Shown one piece after another: positions 17,425 through 26,876 of a DNA stretch of 64,000 nt. Location of the stretch: the NCBI GenBank assembly GCA_964507325.1, contig CAZDQL010000010.1:1-64000 (forward strand), given 5' to 3'. The first letter of the stretch is position 1; the number at the start of each line of letters is the position of its first letter. Both the position numbers and the translations under genes were made by a program. The notes beneath the pieces are model-generated. The model was not told the DNA's origin and ran no database searches. It saw only the letters and a list, made by a program, of their open reading frames with translations. The stretch is from CAZDQL01 sp964507325. GTDB lineage: Bacteria; Planctomycetota; UBA1135; GCA-002686595.

Positions 17425-19020
17425 ATGGGAGGCATGAGCCCCGCGTGCCGCCCGTTCGTCCTCGCCCTCGGCCTTCTGGGGTGCGCTTGCCAGACGAGCG
17501 GCTTCGATCCCGTGGCCCTCCAGGGTGCAGGGGACTCCCTCGACGTGCGCGACTACGGCGCGATCGGAGACGGCAAGTCCTTGAATTCCGCCGCGATCCA
17601 GCGGGCCGTGGATGCGGCCGCTGCGCGGGGAGGCGGGACGGTTCGCTTTCCGTCCGGTGACTATGTCACAGGGACGGTGCGGTTGAGGAGTGATGTGACG
17701 CTTCTGCTCGATGCCGGCTGCACACTCTGGGGCAGCACGGACATCGCGGACTACGAATCCGGGCAAGAACACCTCTTGTACGCCGAGGACGCCGAGAACG
17801 TCGCGATCGTCGGACGTGGAGCCATCGACGGAAATGGCCCCCGCTTCTGGGACGGTGGGCGGCTGGGGCGCTGGCTGCGTGGCGAGATCTCCCTGGTCCG
17901 CACCAGCGACATGCTGCGCTTCGACCGCTGCAAGAACGTGGTCCTCGAGGACGTCGAGGTGCGCTACGGCGCATTCTGGAACATCGGATTCGGGGACTGC
18001 GAGCGCGTCACATTGCGTGCGCTCACCCTGATCAACGGTGTCTACGAGGACGATGGTCCGAACACCGACGGCATCAACCTGTGGAATTGCAGGCGGATCC
18101 GGATCTCCGATTGTGACCTGCGCACGGGTGACGACTGCATCGTCGTGCTCGGCGACAGCCGCGACGTCACGATCACCAACTGCAAGTTCACCACGACCGA
18201 GACGGCGCTGATGATCTCCGGCGTGCGCAATCTCGTGTTCTCCAACAGCACGATCCACGATGCCGGCTGCGGCGTCGGCTTCAGGGTTTGGAGCGGGATC
18301 GTCGTCGACGGCGTAAGGGTCGACAACATCGTGATGGACGTGTCCGATCGTTTTGACACCGGCGGGCAGGCGATCTACATCTGGTCCTTTCCGGAGTACA
18401 CCGAAGTGCCCGTGGCGCGCGACAAGGAGCTCCCGCCGCCCGGCACGATCGACAACGTCACGATCTCGAACTTCACCGGGCGTGTGAACGGCGGAGTGTT
18501 CGTCACCGGCTTCCGGGAGCGTCCCGGCTGGGTACGCGGGCTCACGCTCGAGAACCTCCGGCTGACCATGAACGGCGGCATGGACAAGTCCGGCCTGAAC
18601 GACGACCCTCCCGACGATCCCTACCCGATCTACGGCTTCCACGGCGCGCCCTACGCGATGTTCCTGCGGTACGTCGAGGACCTCGACGTGCGTGACGTGC
18701 ACTTCTCTTGGAGCGAGCCCGAGCGGGCCGACTGGGGGGCCGCCCTCCGCGTCCGCCACGCCGGTGACCTCGTCCTCGATGGCTTCGAAGGACGTCAGTC
18801 ACTCGGCTCCGAGCAGCCGGCGGTCTGGCTGTACGAGGTGGAGCGCGCCCTCGTCAGGGATTGTCGTGCACCTGATAACACCGGCACGTTCCTTTTCCTG
18901 GACGAGGGCACTCAGGACGTGACGCTGATCGGCAACGAGCTCTCGCGCGCCGCACGGGGTTGGGCCGCCGCCGAGGGGACGGACCCGACCGTGGTCGAGT
19001 TGGCGAACAGGGGGCCGTGA
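17425..19020 (+). CDS. GH28-like polygalacturonase lipoprotein
   Basis: A 531-residue right-handed beta-helix protein. It begins with a lipoprotein signal peptide (LALGLLGCACQT). RDYGAIGDGKSLNSAAIQRAVDAA is the classical pectate-lyase-superfamily entry motif, and GGGTVRFPSGDYVTGTVRL follows. In the central coils, NTDGINLWN, RTGDDCIVV, and the later TINDAGCGVG-type coil correspond to the GH28 active-site NTDG, DD and G-H/C-G regions. GH28 enzymes hydrolyse galacturonic acid or rhamnogalacturonan linkages by inversion. It would act outside the cytoplasm on a pectin-like polymer. It is convergent with the DUF4091 gene, with one base between them. Starts at 17410 or 17434 are possible; 17425 has AAGG at good spacing. 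Confidence 0.78.
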   Translation: MGGMSPACRPFVLALGLLGCACQTSGFDPVALQGAGDSLDVRDYGAIGDGKSLNSAAIQRAVDAAAARGGGTVRFPSGDYVTGTVRLRSDVTLLLDAGCTLWGSTDIADYESGQEHLLYAEDAENVAIVGRGAIDGNGPRFWDGGRLGRWLRGEISLVRTSDMLRFDRCKNVVLEDVEVRYGAFWNIGFGDCERVTLRALTLINGVYEDDGPNTDGINLWNCRRIRISDCDLRTGDDCIVVLGDSRDVTITNCKFTTTETALMISGVRNLVFSNSTIHDAGCGVGFRVWSGIVVDGVRVDNIVMDVSDRFDTGGQAIYIWSFPEYTEVPVARDKELPPPGTIDNVTISNFTGRVNGGVFVTGFRERPGWVRGLTLENLRLTMNGGMDKSGLNDDPPDDPYPIYGFHGAPYAMFLRYVEDLDVRDVHFSWSEPERADWGAALRVRHAGDLVLDGFEGRQSLGSEQPAVWLYEVERALVRDCRAPDNTGTFLFLDEGTQDVTLIGNELSRAARGWAAAEGTDPTVVELANRGP

Positions 19021-19021
19021 T

Positions 19022-20701
19022 TCAGCGTGCAGCGAGAGCCTGCAGCAGTCGTTCGCGCGCCCGGTCGATCTGGACCGGATCGCGCGTGAAGTCGCGCACG
19101 TCGCGCACGAGGGATGCCGCGAGCTCATCGGCCAGGGAACGCTGGCCGGCATCGGCCAGGAGCTGGAGGAGCTCGAGCTCCTCCAGGCCTTCGCGCAGGA
19201 GCGCTAGACGGAGGGACGCCACGGGTCCGTCCACGTTGGGCTGCCCCGTGTAGCGCTCGACCAGGTTGCCCGGGTAGATCAGCATGCCCTCGCCCGCCGC
19301 GGGCGCGTTGCAGTGCGAGCGCTTCCAAGAGATGGCATCGATCCACGGATCGCGGACCTCGCGCCACAGGGTCGTCGCCCAGTACAGGATTCCGCCGAGA
19401 CGATAGCGCCACGTGATCCAGCCGAGCATGCGCGGATCGGCCGCCTCGCGGTCGATGTAGTAGTTCGGCATCGGATAGGTCTGGTCGCAGCTCGAGTACC
19501 AGGTGACGAGTTCACCCGCGTCCTGGCGCTCGGCGATGGCCAGTTCGTTCGCCTCGAGTAGGCTGCCGTGCACGATCCAGTCGTTGCAGGCGCCGACCAG
19601 CGTTCCCCAGGCCGGGTCCTCGGGCAGCGGCTGCTCGGTCACTGCGACGGGCACGTCGGGGTCGACACCGTGCACGAGGTCACCCCAGGTCCGAACCTCG
19701 CGGTAGTCTGCGGCGGACTGCGGCTCGTCGACGGGCGCCAGGAAGACCAGCCGATCGTACCAACCTTCCGCACGCGCGTGCTCGATCACCTGGCGCAGGT
19801 AGCTCTGCGCCCAGCCGCGGAAGCGCTCCTCGGTCACGCCATCGCGTGAGACACCGGGTGGAACTGCCGGGAGCGCGAAGCGCATCAGTCCGTGCCGCAA
19901 CAGGAAGCGCTCGAGCTCGGGATCGGTCCACTCCACGACGTAGTCGTCGCCCAGCGCGTGGCCCCGGAGACCGAGATCGATGAACGTCGGATCGCAGCGA
20001 TACTCCAGCAAGAGCTCGAGGTACTCGAGCCAGAGCTTGCGGAAGGCGGGCGAGGCCTCCTCCAACCCGTGGACCCGAGCGATCTCGCGCCCGTAGAAGA
20101 AGCCCATCTGGGCGGGGAACCGACGTGCCTCGGGGAGCTCGACGTCGAGCACCTCGAGCACGATCCCTATCCGACCCAGGTCGTTCCCGCCGCTCGCGAC
20201 GACCAGCTCCCCGCGGTACGTGCCAGGAGGCTGATCGCGCGGTACGAAGAAGTCGACCCACAGAGGCTGATGCCGCAGCACGGGGCCGTGGTCTCGGTTG
20301 GCCGAGCGGATGGCGAAGGGTCGCTTCAGGGGGACCAGCGCGTCGGGCCAGTAGCCCGTGCGCCCGTGCTCGCCCGTCGGGGCGTAGACCTTGACCATGT
20401 ACTCGAGGAACACCTCGATCTCTTCGGCGGGCAGGACGGCTTGCTCACCGACGAGGTCCTCGAGTTCGACCCGGATCTCCTCGATGTCGACTCTATCCGC
20501 GGTGACGACTACTTGAATCGGGACGTGCTCGCCGCGCACGCCCCGCAGCCGGGCCACCCCCTCGGCGGGGTCCCAGACTCCGTCGTGCCGAAGCTCCGCG
20601 CGGCGATCGTTCTGTACCTTCTCGGTGCATCCGGTGGCCCACACATGGACGGAGTCCTGGGAGACCGGGTGGGGCGCAAGTAGGAGCAGAGAACACAACA
20701 T
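19022..20701 (-). CDS. DUF4091/GH123-like glycosidase
   Basis: A 559-residue secreted protein with a short hydrophobic N-terminus. Residues about 30-180 form a beta-sandwich domain with RHQPLWVDFFVPRDQPPG and GTYRGELVV, the usual N-terminal pattern of GH123-like proteins. The rest is the DUF4091 barrel (DRLVFLAPVDEPQS, where Asp-Glu would be the catalytic pair, and YYIDREAADPRMLGWITW). Characterised GH123 enzymes are beta-N-acetylgalactosaminidases that use substrate-assisted catalysis. Activity on another sugar is possible here. It lies 183 bases downstream of the sugar isomerase gene on the same strand and may share its transcript. Confidence 0.78.
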   Translation of the reverse strand: MLCSLLLLAPHPVSQDSVHVWATGCTEKVQNDRRAELRHDGVWDPAEGVARLRGVRGEHVPIQVVVTADRVDIEEIRVELEDLVGEQAVLPAEEIEVFLEYMVKVYAPTGEHGRTGYWPDALVPLKRPFAIRSANRDHGPVLRHQPLWVDFFVPRDQPPGTYRGELVVASGGNDLGRIGIVLEVLDVELPEARRFPAQMGFFYGREIARVHGLEEASPAFRKLWLEYLELLLEYRCDPTFIDLGLRGHALGDDYVVEWTDPELERFLLRHGLMRFALPAVPPGVSRDGVTEERFRGWAQSYLRQVIEHARAEGWYDRLVFLAPVDEPQSAADYREVRTWGDLVHGVDPDVPVAVTEQPLPEDPAWGTLVGACNDWIVHGSLLEANELAIAERQDAGELVTWYSSCDQTYPMPNYYIDREAADPRMLGWITWRYRLGGILYWATTLWREVRDPWIDAISWKRSHCNAPAAGEGMLIYPGNLVERYTGQPNVDGPVASLRLALLREGLEELELLQLLADAGQRSLADELAASLVRDVRDFTRDPVQIDRARERLLQALAAR

Positions 20702-20884
20702 CTTTCCAACTCGTGGAGGAGTCTAGCCTGCATTCCTCACCAGACTTGATTGCTGACTCGGATTGCGGAAAGCGAGGCCACATTGTCGGTTGTGAACTTC
20801 GGTACGATGCCACGGCAGATGGCCTCGAGAGCGTGGGAATGACCTGTGCGGAGGGCCACCGCGTGCACACTCAAGGGAGGCAGT

Positions 20885-22360
20885 TCAGCTGATTTCCTCC
20901 AGTTCGAGACCAAGCAGCGCGGCGATTCGACGGAGCAGCGGGCGAACGTGTCCGACCCCGAGGGCGAAGTGGTGTGTCGGCGCCGCAGTGCACCAGCGAT
21001 CGAGGAACTCGCTGACACCGCAGTCGAACTGAATGCGGCTGTTGGTGTTGCCGATGGCGAGGGTATCGCCCGCAATGGACCGTCCTTCGGCAGTGATCAA
21101 CTTGAGCTTTCCAGCCGCGGTCTGGGTGACCGCGAGCAGCGTGACCGGACCCTCCTTGACGCGCGCCTCCACGCTGATGCCGTGCCCGCGCTTGCCGTGG
21201 TAGAGCCCCAAGCCCCGCAAGACGGGCTTTCCCTCGGCGATCGCGAGGTGGAAGGGACCGTCGTGCCCCATCAGCACGAAGTCCGAGTCGAAGTCCATGG
21301 CGTACAGCTCGGTGAAGCTGCCCCCGGCGCCGATCAGGTCGAGGACCTTCATCGCCTGGCAGTTCTTGAGATCACCCTCTCCACTGGCGGGAACTCCGCG
21401 CGCCGTCAGCAGCGAATTGCCGAGGATCATCCCCGCCGCCAGCCGCTCGTACTCGTTGTCGGCCGCTCCCCGGTAGTAGTACGCGAGTCCGCCGAGGTCG
21501 AAATCGAGGACGAGTCGGTCGAGCGCCACCGCCACGCGGCAGGCCCACGAGAGCTGTGCCTCGTCCGGTTTCCTGGCCAGCGGATCGGTCGCGCTGTCCT
21601 CGCTGATCTCGAACAGCTCCTCCGCCTCATGGCGTTTGGCGGCGACCTCCGGCGCATCCTCTGCCGGCAGCCGCTCGGCGAGATCGCACATCTCGAGCAC
21701 CTCGATATGGGTGCCGAGCTGCGCGCTGTGCTGCGTGAAGTCGCTGTACATGTCGAGCATGCCCGGATAGGTGTGTCCCAGGAACCCCATCCGACTCTGA
21801 CGCAGACGACTCACGACCGACGCCGCGCGCACCCAGTCGTCCACGTCGCGCCACGCTCGGAGGGAGGCCGGATGCTCGGGAGGGGCCTCACCGCAGCGGC
21901 CCGCCTCGACGCCGAGCACCCCGGTGACCACCTGGAAGTCGATCTCAGCGCGAGAGAAGGCGTTGCTGATCTCCGGCACGCAGCAGGCGCAGCAGTTGGC
22001 GAGCCACTCTCCGGTGTCGGTGGCTCCGTAGTCGAGCGCGCTACGCGGCTGCAGATTCAGGATCAGCACGGGTGCGCCCAGCCGTTGCACCACCGGCAGA
22101 ACCTGGCTGCTGGTGGCATAGGTGCCGACGTAGCAGACGACGAGTTGCACCGACTCAGCGGCGAGGCGGGCGCCGGCCTCGGACGCCCTCTTGGCCGTAT
22201 CCACCAAGCCTGCATCGACGACCTCGGCGTGTCGCTCCAGCCGCGAGCGAACGCACGCTTGATAACCCTCGAGTCGGTCCTTCAGTCCTGCGAACTGATC
22301 CCAGTAGGCCTCGAGCCCGATCCCGAACAGCCCCACTCTCGCTCGCCCCTGCAGTGTCAT
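20885..22360 (-). CDS. L-fucose/L-arabinose isomerase-family protein
   Basis: A 491-residue cytoplasmic protein without a signal peptide. Its N-terminal ARVGLFGIGLEAYWDQF and the following LVVCYVGTYATSSQVLPV pattern are those of the arabinose/fucose isomerase superfamily, here in the group annotated as L-fucose isomerase-related. These Mn-dependent enzymes interconvert aldoses and ketoses such as L-fucose, L-rhamnose or L-arabinose. The C-terminal part with MGHDGPFHLAIAEGKP is also typical. It is divergent from the L-rhamnose transporter with only 20 bases between start codons, so L-rhamnose or a related deoxy sugar is the best-supported substrate. That is inference from context. Confidence 0.75.
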   Translation of the reverse strand: MTLQGRARVGLFGIGLEAYWDQFAGLKDRLEGYQACVRSRLERHAEVVDAGLVDTAKRASEAGARLAAESVQLVVCYVGTYATSSQVLPVVQRLGAPVLILNLQPRSALDYGATDTGEWLANCCACCVPEISNAFSRAEIDFQVVTGVLGVEAGRCGEAPPEHPASLRAWRDVDDWVRAASVVSRLRQSRMGFLGHTYPGMLDMYSDFTQHSAQLGTHIEVLEMCDLAERLPAEDAPEVAAKRHEAEELFEISEDSATDPLARKPDEAQLSWACRVAVALDRLVLDFDLGGLAYYYRGAADNEYERLAAGMILGNSLLTARGVPASGEGDLKNCQAMKVLDLIGAGGSFTELYAMDFDSDFVLMGHDGPFHLAIAEGKPVLRGLGLYHGKRGHGISVEARVKEGPVTLLAVTQTAAGKLKLITAEGRSIAGDTLAIGNTNSRIQFDCGVSEFLDRWCTAAPTHHFALGVGHVRPLLRRIAALLGLELEEIS

Positions 22361-22380
22361 GGCTCCTATGATACGAGGTC

Positions 22381-23430
22381 ATGACGCCCAATCCGCTCCT
22401 CGGCATCTTCTTGCACGCTGTCGGCGGTCTCGCTGCGGGCAGCTTCTACTCCCCACTGAAGCGGATCCGTAGTTGGTCGTGGGAGACCTACTGGATGGTC
22501 ATGGGCGTCGCGGCCTGGATCGTGGCGCCGATCGCGGTGGCCGCGATCACGACCCCCGAGCTCTGGCGGGTCTTGACCGAGAGCCCCCGTTCCGCGGTCG
22601 GCTACGCCTACTTCTTCGGCCTGGTCTGGGGCGTCGGCTCCGCCACCTTCGGCCTGGCGATGCGCTACCTCGGTATCGCTTTGGGCATGGCCGTGGCCCT
22701 CGGCTTCTGCGCGGCCTTCGGCACCCTGATCCCCACCATCTTCAAAGGCGAGCTGGGTTCGATCGCCGAAACGTCGGCAGGCCAAATGGTGTTGGCCGGA
22801 GTCGTAGTCTGCCTCCTGGGCATCGCCATCTGCGGGCGGGCTGGCGTGCTCAAGGAGCGCGAGCTGACCGAGGATCAGAAGCAGGCCGGCGTGGAGGAGT
22901 TCGCCCTCAAAAAGGGCTTCCTGGTCGCGGTGATCGCCGGCGTAATGAGCGCTGGATTCGCCTACGGCCTGAGTGCGGGTGAGGCGATCGGCCTGAAGGC
23001 GATCGAGCTGGGGGCGGACCCCCTCTACCAGAACAACGCCACGCTGTGTCTGATCACCCTGGGCGGCTTCACCGTCAATCTCGTCTGGTGCTTCATCCTG
23101 GCCTGGAGGAACCGCTCCTTCGGTGACTACCTGGGCGGTCGGTCGAGACGGCAGATCGTGAACTACCTCCTGGCCTTGAGTGGAGGAGTCATCTGGTACG
23201 GCCAGTTCTTCTTCTACGGCATGGGCACCACCAAGATGGGGGAGTACGACTTCTCGAGCTGGTCGCTGCACATGGCGTTCATCATCCTCTTCAGCAACAT
23301 GTGGGGTCTCGTGCTGCGGGAGTGGAGGGGAGCGAGCCGCAGGACCATGACCACGGTGTCCATCGGTCTACTGATCCTGATCATCTCCACCGTGATGATC
23401 GGAGTCGGTAACAGCAGGGCTGGAACATGA
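22381..23430 (+). CDS. rhaT: L-rhamnose/H+ symporter RhaT
   Basis: A 349-residue, ten-helix inner-membrane protein with the RhaT signature from its start: LLGIFLHAVGGLAAGSFYSPLKRIRSW compared in pattern with family members, then SWETYWMVMGV and ATFGLAMRYLGIALGMAVALGF. RhaT imports L-rhamnose with protons. It is the first gene of a three-gene run, and its stop overlaps the start of the GH106 gene by four bases (ATGA), so translational coupling is likely. GAGG lies close before the ATG. Uptake of rhamnose released by the downstream rhamnosidase is the obvious role. Confidence 0.9.
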   Translation: MTPNPLLGIFLHAVGGLAAGSFYSPLKRIRSWSWETYWMVMGVAAWIVAPIAVAAITTPELWRVLTESPRSAVGYAYFFGLVWGVGSATFGLAMRYLGIALGMAVALGFCAAFGTLIPTIFKGELGSIAETSAGQMVLAGVVVCLLGIAICGRAGVLKERELTEDQKQAGVEEFALKKGFLVAVIAGVMSAGFAYGLSAGEAIGLKAIELGADPLYQNNATLCLITLGGFTVNLVWCFILAWRNRSFGDYLGGRSRRQIVNYLLALSGGVIWYGQFFFYGMGTTKMGEYDFSSWSLHMAFIILFSNMWGLVLREWRGASRRTMTTVSIGLLILIISTVMIGVGNSRAGT

Positions 23431-26400
23431 GCCATCTCCTCGCGGCCATCCTTCTCGGCGCCACCTTCGGCGTGGCGCAACCCGCCGATCTCAGGCAGGC
23501 CTTCCAGAGGCCCCCCGACGCGGCCCGCCCGGGGGTGTACTGGTATTTCATGGACGGCAACCTCGACCGAGAGGAGATGGTCAAGGACCTGGAATCGATG
23601 CAGGAGGCCGGCCTCGGGAACCTGGTCTTCCTGGAGGTGAACATCGGAGTGCCGCGCGGGCCGGTGGACTTCATGAGCGAGGAATGGCAGGACGCCTTCG
23701 TCAACGCGGTGCGTCATGCCGAACGGCTCGGCATCGACATCACCGTGGGGGCGGGGCCGGGTTGGACGGGCAGCGGTGGACCGTGGGTGCCGGTGGAGGA
23801 TTCGATGCAGCACCTGGTGTTCAGCACCCTGGACGTCCAAGGGCCGTGCACTTTCGACGGCCTCCTCCCACTGCCCGACCAGCGCAGCACACGCTGGCAC
23901 AACATGCGCAGTGACTTCCACGAGGACGTGGTGCTGTTCGCGTTCGAGAGCCGCGATCCGGTGATCGGCGACATCGACGACAAGGCGCTCTACCAGCGCG
24001 ATCCGTACACGATCTCCGGACACATGAGGGGGACCAAGGAGTATCTGCCCGCGCCGGCGACCTTCCCCGTGCTGAACGACTCCGAGGTGATCGACCCCCG
24101 CCAGCTGCTCGACCTGACGGAGCTCCTCGCCGCGGATGGACGCTTGAAGTGGGACGTGCCCGCCGGGGAGTGGACCCTGCTGCGCATGGGGCGGCGCTCG
24201 ACCGGCGCGAGCACCCGCCCCGCACCCGAGCCCGGGATCGGCTTCGAGCACGACAAGTTCGACCGGGCGGCCCTGGAGGACCACTTCGACAACTACTACG
24301 GCAAGCTCCTCGAGCGGGTCGGGCCGCGCGCGGAGGAGCACGGCTGGACGACGGTCCACCTCGACAGCTGGGAGATGGGCGCGCAGAACTGGTCGCCGAG
24401 GCTGCGCGAGGAGTTCCAGAAGCGCCGCGGCTACGACCCGCATCCCTATCTGGTGACCTTCAGCGGACGCGCCGTCACGAGCGTCGAGGTGACGGAGCGC
24501 TTCCTCTGGGACGTGCGCCTGACGGCGCAGGAGCTGGTCCTGGAGAACTACGCGGGCCACCTGAAGACGCTGGGCCACAGGCACGGCTTCGAGCTCTCCA
24601 TCGAACCCTACGACATGAACCCCACCGCCGACCTCGACCTGGGAGCGGTGGCGGACGTGCCCATGTGCGAGTTCTGGAGCGACGGGTTCGGTCCGGACTC
24701 CGCCTATGCCTGCTTCGAGGGGACATCGATCGCCCACGTCATGGGGCGCTCCATCGTGTCGTCGGAGGCCTTCACCGCGGTCGACCGCTGGCAGCAGTAC
24801 CCCGGGTCGATGAAGAACCAGAGCGACTGGGCCTTCTGCCTCGGCATCAACCGCTTCGTCTTCCACACCTTTGCGCACAAGCCGCTGGGCGGCGACTACC
24901 GGCCGGGCATGACCATGGGGGGGTACGGAGTGCACTGGGACCGCGGCCAGACCTGGTGGCCGATGGTGAAGGACTACCACGAGTACGTGACGCGCTGCAG
25001 CCACCTGCTGCGACAGGGCGTGTCGGTAGCGGACGTCCTCTATCTCACCCCGGAAGGCGCCCCGCACATCTTTCGCCCGCCGCCCAGCGCCGTGGAAGGC
25101 GAGGGCGTGCTGCCCGACAAGCAGGGGTACGGGTTCGACGGCTGTTCCCCCTCGATCCTGAGGGCTCGTGCCGAGGTGAGGGATGGGCGTATCACCTTCC
25201 CGGGCGGCTCCTCCTACCGCCTCATGGTCTTGCCGCGCTTCCAGACCATGACGCCGGAGCTGCTCGAGGAGATCTCCGACCTGGTCGAGGCCGGCGCCGT
25301 CGTCTATGGTGCGCCGCCGGTCGCCTCGCCCAGCCTGAGCGGCTATCCCCAGTGCGATGCCGAGGTGCGGGAACTCGCGCAGAAGCTCTGGGGCGAGACG
25401 CCGGCGGAGGAGCGGAGATTCGGCCAGGGACGCATCCTCCACGATCCCGGTGCTGCAGCCGATGCAGAGGAGCCCCCGCCGACGCTCGCCGATTCGGGAA
25501 GCTGGATCTGGTTCGACAAAGGCGAGCCGGCGCAGTCCGCGGACGTGGGAGAGGTCCACTTCAGCCGCACCTTCGAGGTGTCGAGTGTCCAGTCCCTCAC
25601 AGCCGCGAGAATCGAGGGGAGGGCCGACAACGCTTTCACGCTCGAGATCAATGGCAGTCAGGTGCTGTCGGGGGACAACTGGGGAGTGACCTCCGAGGCG
25701 GATGCTCTCGCAGCGCTGCGGGATGGGAAGAACACGATCGAGGTCGTTGCGAGCAACGCCCCTGGCGACCCGGTGAACCCCGCCGGCTTCATCGCGGCGA
25801 TCTGGTTGGAGTTCGCCGACGGGAACAGCCGGGTGATCGGCACCGATCGTGACTGGCGCGCGAGCCTCGACAGGGCTGACTGGACGCCGGCCAGGAATCT
25901 GGGCCCTGGAAGCATGGCTCCGTGGGGGATGCGAGCCGGGTCCGCGTTCACGACGACTGCGCTCTACCCCGAATACGCGACCACCGCCGCTGTGCTCGAG
26001 AGGCTGGGCGTCCCGGAGGACTTCCAGTCGGACGGGCCGATCCGCTACGGGCATCGCCGGACCGAGGCTGCGGAGATCTACTTCATCGCCAACACGACCG
26101 ACGCTGATGTGAAGCCGACCTGCACCTTCCGGGTACAAGCGGGAGCGCCGGAGCTGTGGGATCCGCTGACCGGGGAGACCAGGGCCTTGCCGCAGTACTC
26201 CCGTAGCGGCGAGACCACCTCCATCCCCTTCACCTTCGCGCCGCACCAGAGCTTCTTCGTGGTCTTCCCGCGGGACGAGGCATGGCGGCCCGCGGCGACC
26301 ACTGCCGCCGTGAACTTCCCGGCGACGAAGCCCCTCGCGACACTGGCAGGTCCCTGGAAGGTCAGCTTCGATCCGAAGTGGGGCGGCCCCGAAGAGATCG

Positions 26401-26855
26401 TCTTCGAGGAGCTTCGTGATTGGACCAGCCACGCCGAGAGCGGCATCAAGTACTACTCAGGGATCGCGGTCTACCGCCTGGACTTCGAGTTCCCTCAGGA
26501 CTCGGACCGGCGGCTCTACCTCGACCTGGGAACGGTCCACGACATCGCCCGAGTGCGTCTCAACGGCGAGGATCTGGGGGTGGTCTGGTGCGCACCGTGG
26601 CGCGTGGAGGTCAGCGATGCGCTCAGGAGCGGCTCGAACCAGCTCGAGATCGAGGTGGCGAACCGCTGGTCGAACCGCATGCTGGGGGATCAGCAACCCC
26701 TGGATGCAACGGCCAGAACCGTCCAGTGGGACTCCGGGCTGCTGGAAGGACGGGAGTTCGAGACCGGCCGTTACACGTTCGCGACCTGCGACGGCCCCGG
26801 CCTGCTTCTCCCTTCCGGGTTGATCGGCCCCGTACGGATCAGGGAACAGGAGTAG
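23427..26855 (+). CDS. GH106-like alpha-L-rhamnosidase, secreted
   Basis: A 1142-residue secreted protein (signal peptide about residues 1-18). The opening PGVYWYFMDGNLDREEM and LESMQEAGLGNLVFLEV is the GH106 N-terminal barrel pattern. The barrel continues through HLDSWEMGAQNW and VADVPMCEFWSDG, where acidic residues likely take part in catalysis. A beta-sandwich insertion occurs near residues 690-815 (SWIWFDKGEPAQ, ARIEGRADNAFTLEING). A galactose-binding-like jelly roll lies near residues 1000-1110 (RVRLNGEDLGVVWCAPWRVEV). GH106 enzymes release alpha-L-rhamnose by inversion in a calcium-dependent way. It is coupled to rhaT by ATGA overlap and followed 21 bases later by the GH127 fusion, which supports an operon for rhamnose-containing glycans. 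Confidence 0.85.
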   Translation: MSHLLAAILLGATFGVAQPADLRQAFQRPPDAARPGVYWYFMDGNLDREEMVKDLESMQEAGLGNLVFLEVNIGVPRGPVDFMSEEWQDAFVNAVRHAERLGIDITVGAGPGWTGSGGPWVPVEDSMQHLVFSTLDVQGPCTFDGLLPLPDQRSTRWHNMRSDFHEDVVLFAFESRDPVIGDIDDKALYQRDPYTISGHMRGTKEYLPAPATFPVLNDSEVIDPRQLLDLTELLAADGRLKWDVPAGEWTLLRMGRRSTGASTRPAPEPGIGFEHDKFDRAALEDHFDNYYGKLLERVGPRAEEHGWTTVHLDSWEMGAQNWSPRLREEFQKRRGYDPHPYLVTFSGRAVTSVEVTERFLWDVRLTAQELVLENYAGHLKTLGHRHGFELSIEPYDMNPTADLDLGAVADVPMCEFWSDGFGPDSAYACFEGTSIAHVMGRSIVSSEAFTAVDRWQQYPGSMKNQSDWAFCLGINRFVFHTFAHKPLGGDYRPGMTMGGYGVHWDRGQTWWPMVKDYHEYVTRCSHLLRQGVSVADVLYLTPEGAPHIFRPPPSAVEGEGVLPDKQGYGFDGCSPSILRARAEVRDGRITFPGGSSYRLMVLPRFQTMTPELLEEISDLVEAGAVVYGAPPVASPSLSGYPQCDAEVRELAQKLWGETPAEERRFGQGRILHDPGAAADAEEPPPTLADSGSWIWFDKGEPAQSADVGEVHFSRTFEVSSVQSLTAARIEGRADNAFTLEINGSQVLSGDNWGVTSEADALAALRDGKNTIEVVASNAPGDPVNPAGFIAAIWLEFADGNSRVIGTDRDWRASLDRADWTPARNLGPGSMAPWGMRAGSAFTTTALYPEYATTAAVLERLGVPEDFQSDGPIRYGHRRTEAAEIYFIANTTDADVKPTCTFRVQAGAPELWDPLTGETRALPQYSRSGETTSIPFTFAPHQSFFVVFPRDEAWRPAATTAAVNFPATKPLATLAGPWKVSFDPKWGGPEEIVFEELRDWTSHAESGIKYYSGIAVYRLDFEFPQDSDRRLYLDLGTVHDIARVRLNGEDLGVVWCAPWRVEVSDALRSGSNQLEIEVANRWSNRMLGDQQPLDATARTVQWDSGLLEGREFETGRYTFATCDGPGLLLPSGLIGPVRIREQE

Positions 26856-26876
26856 TCGCAGAGGAGGAGTCGGTTG

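Noticed and set aside
23214..26432. A 1072-codon open frame on the minus strand opposite the GH106 gene
   Set aside because: It is antisense to a well-recognised gene. High GC content keeps stop codons rare, and its translation is rich in Arg, Gly, His and Val without domain motifs.
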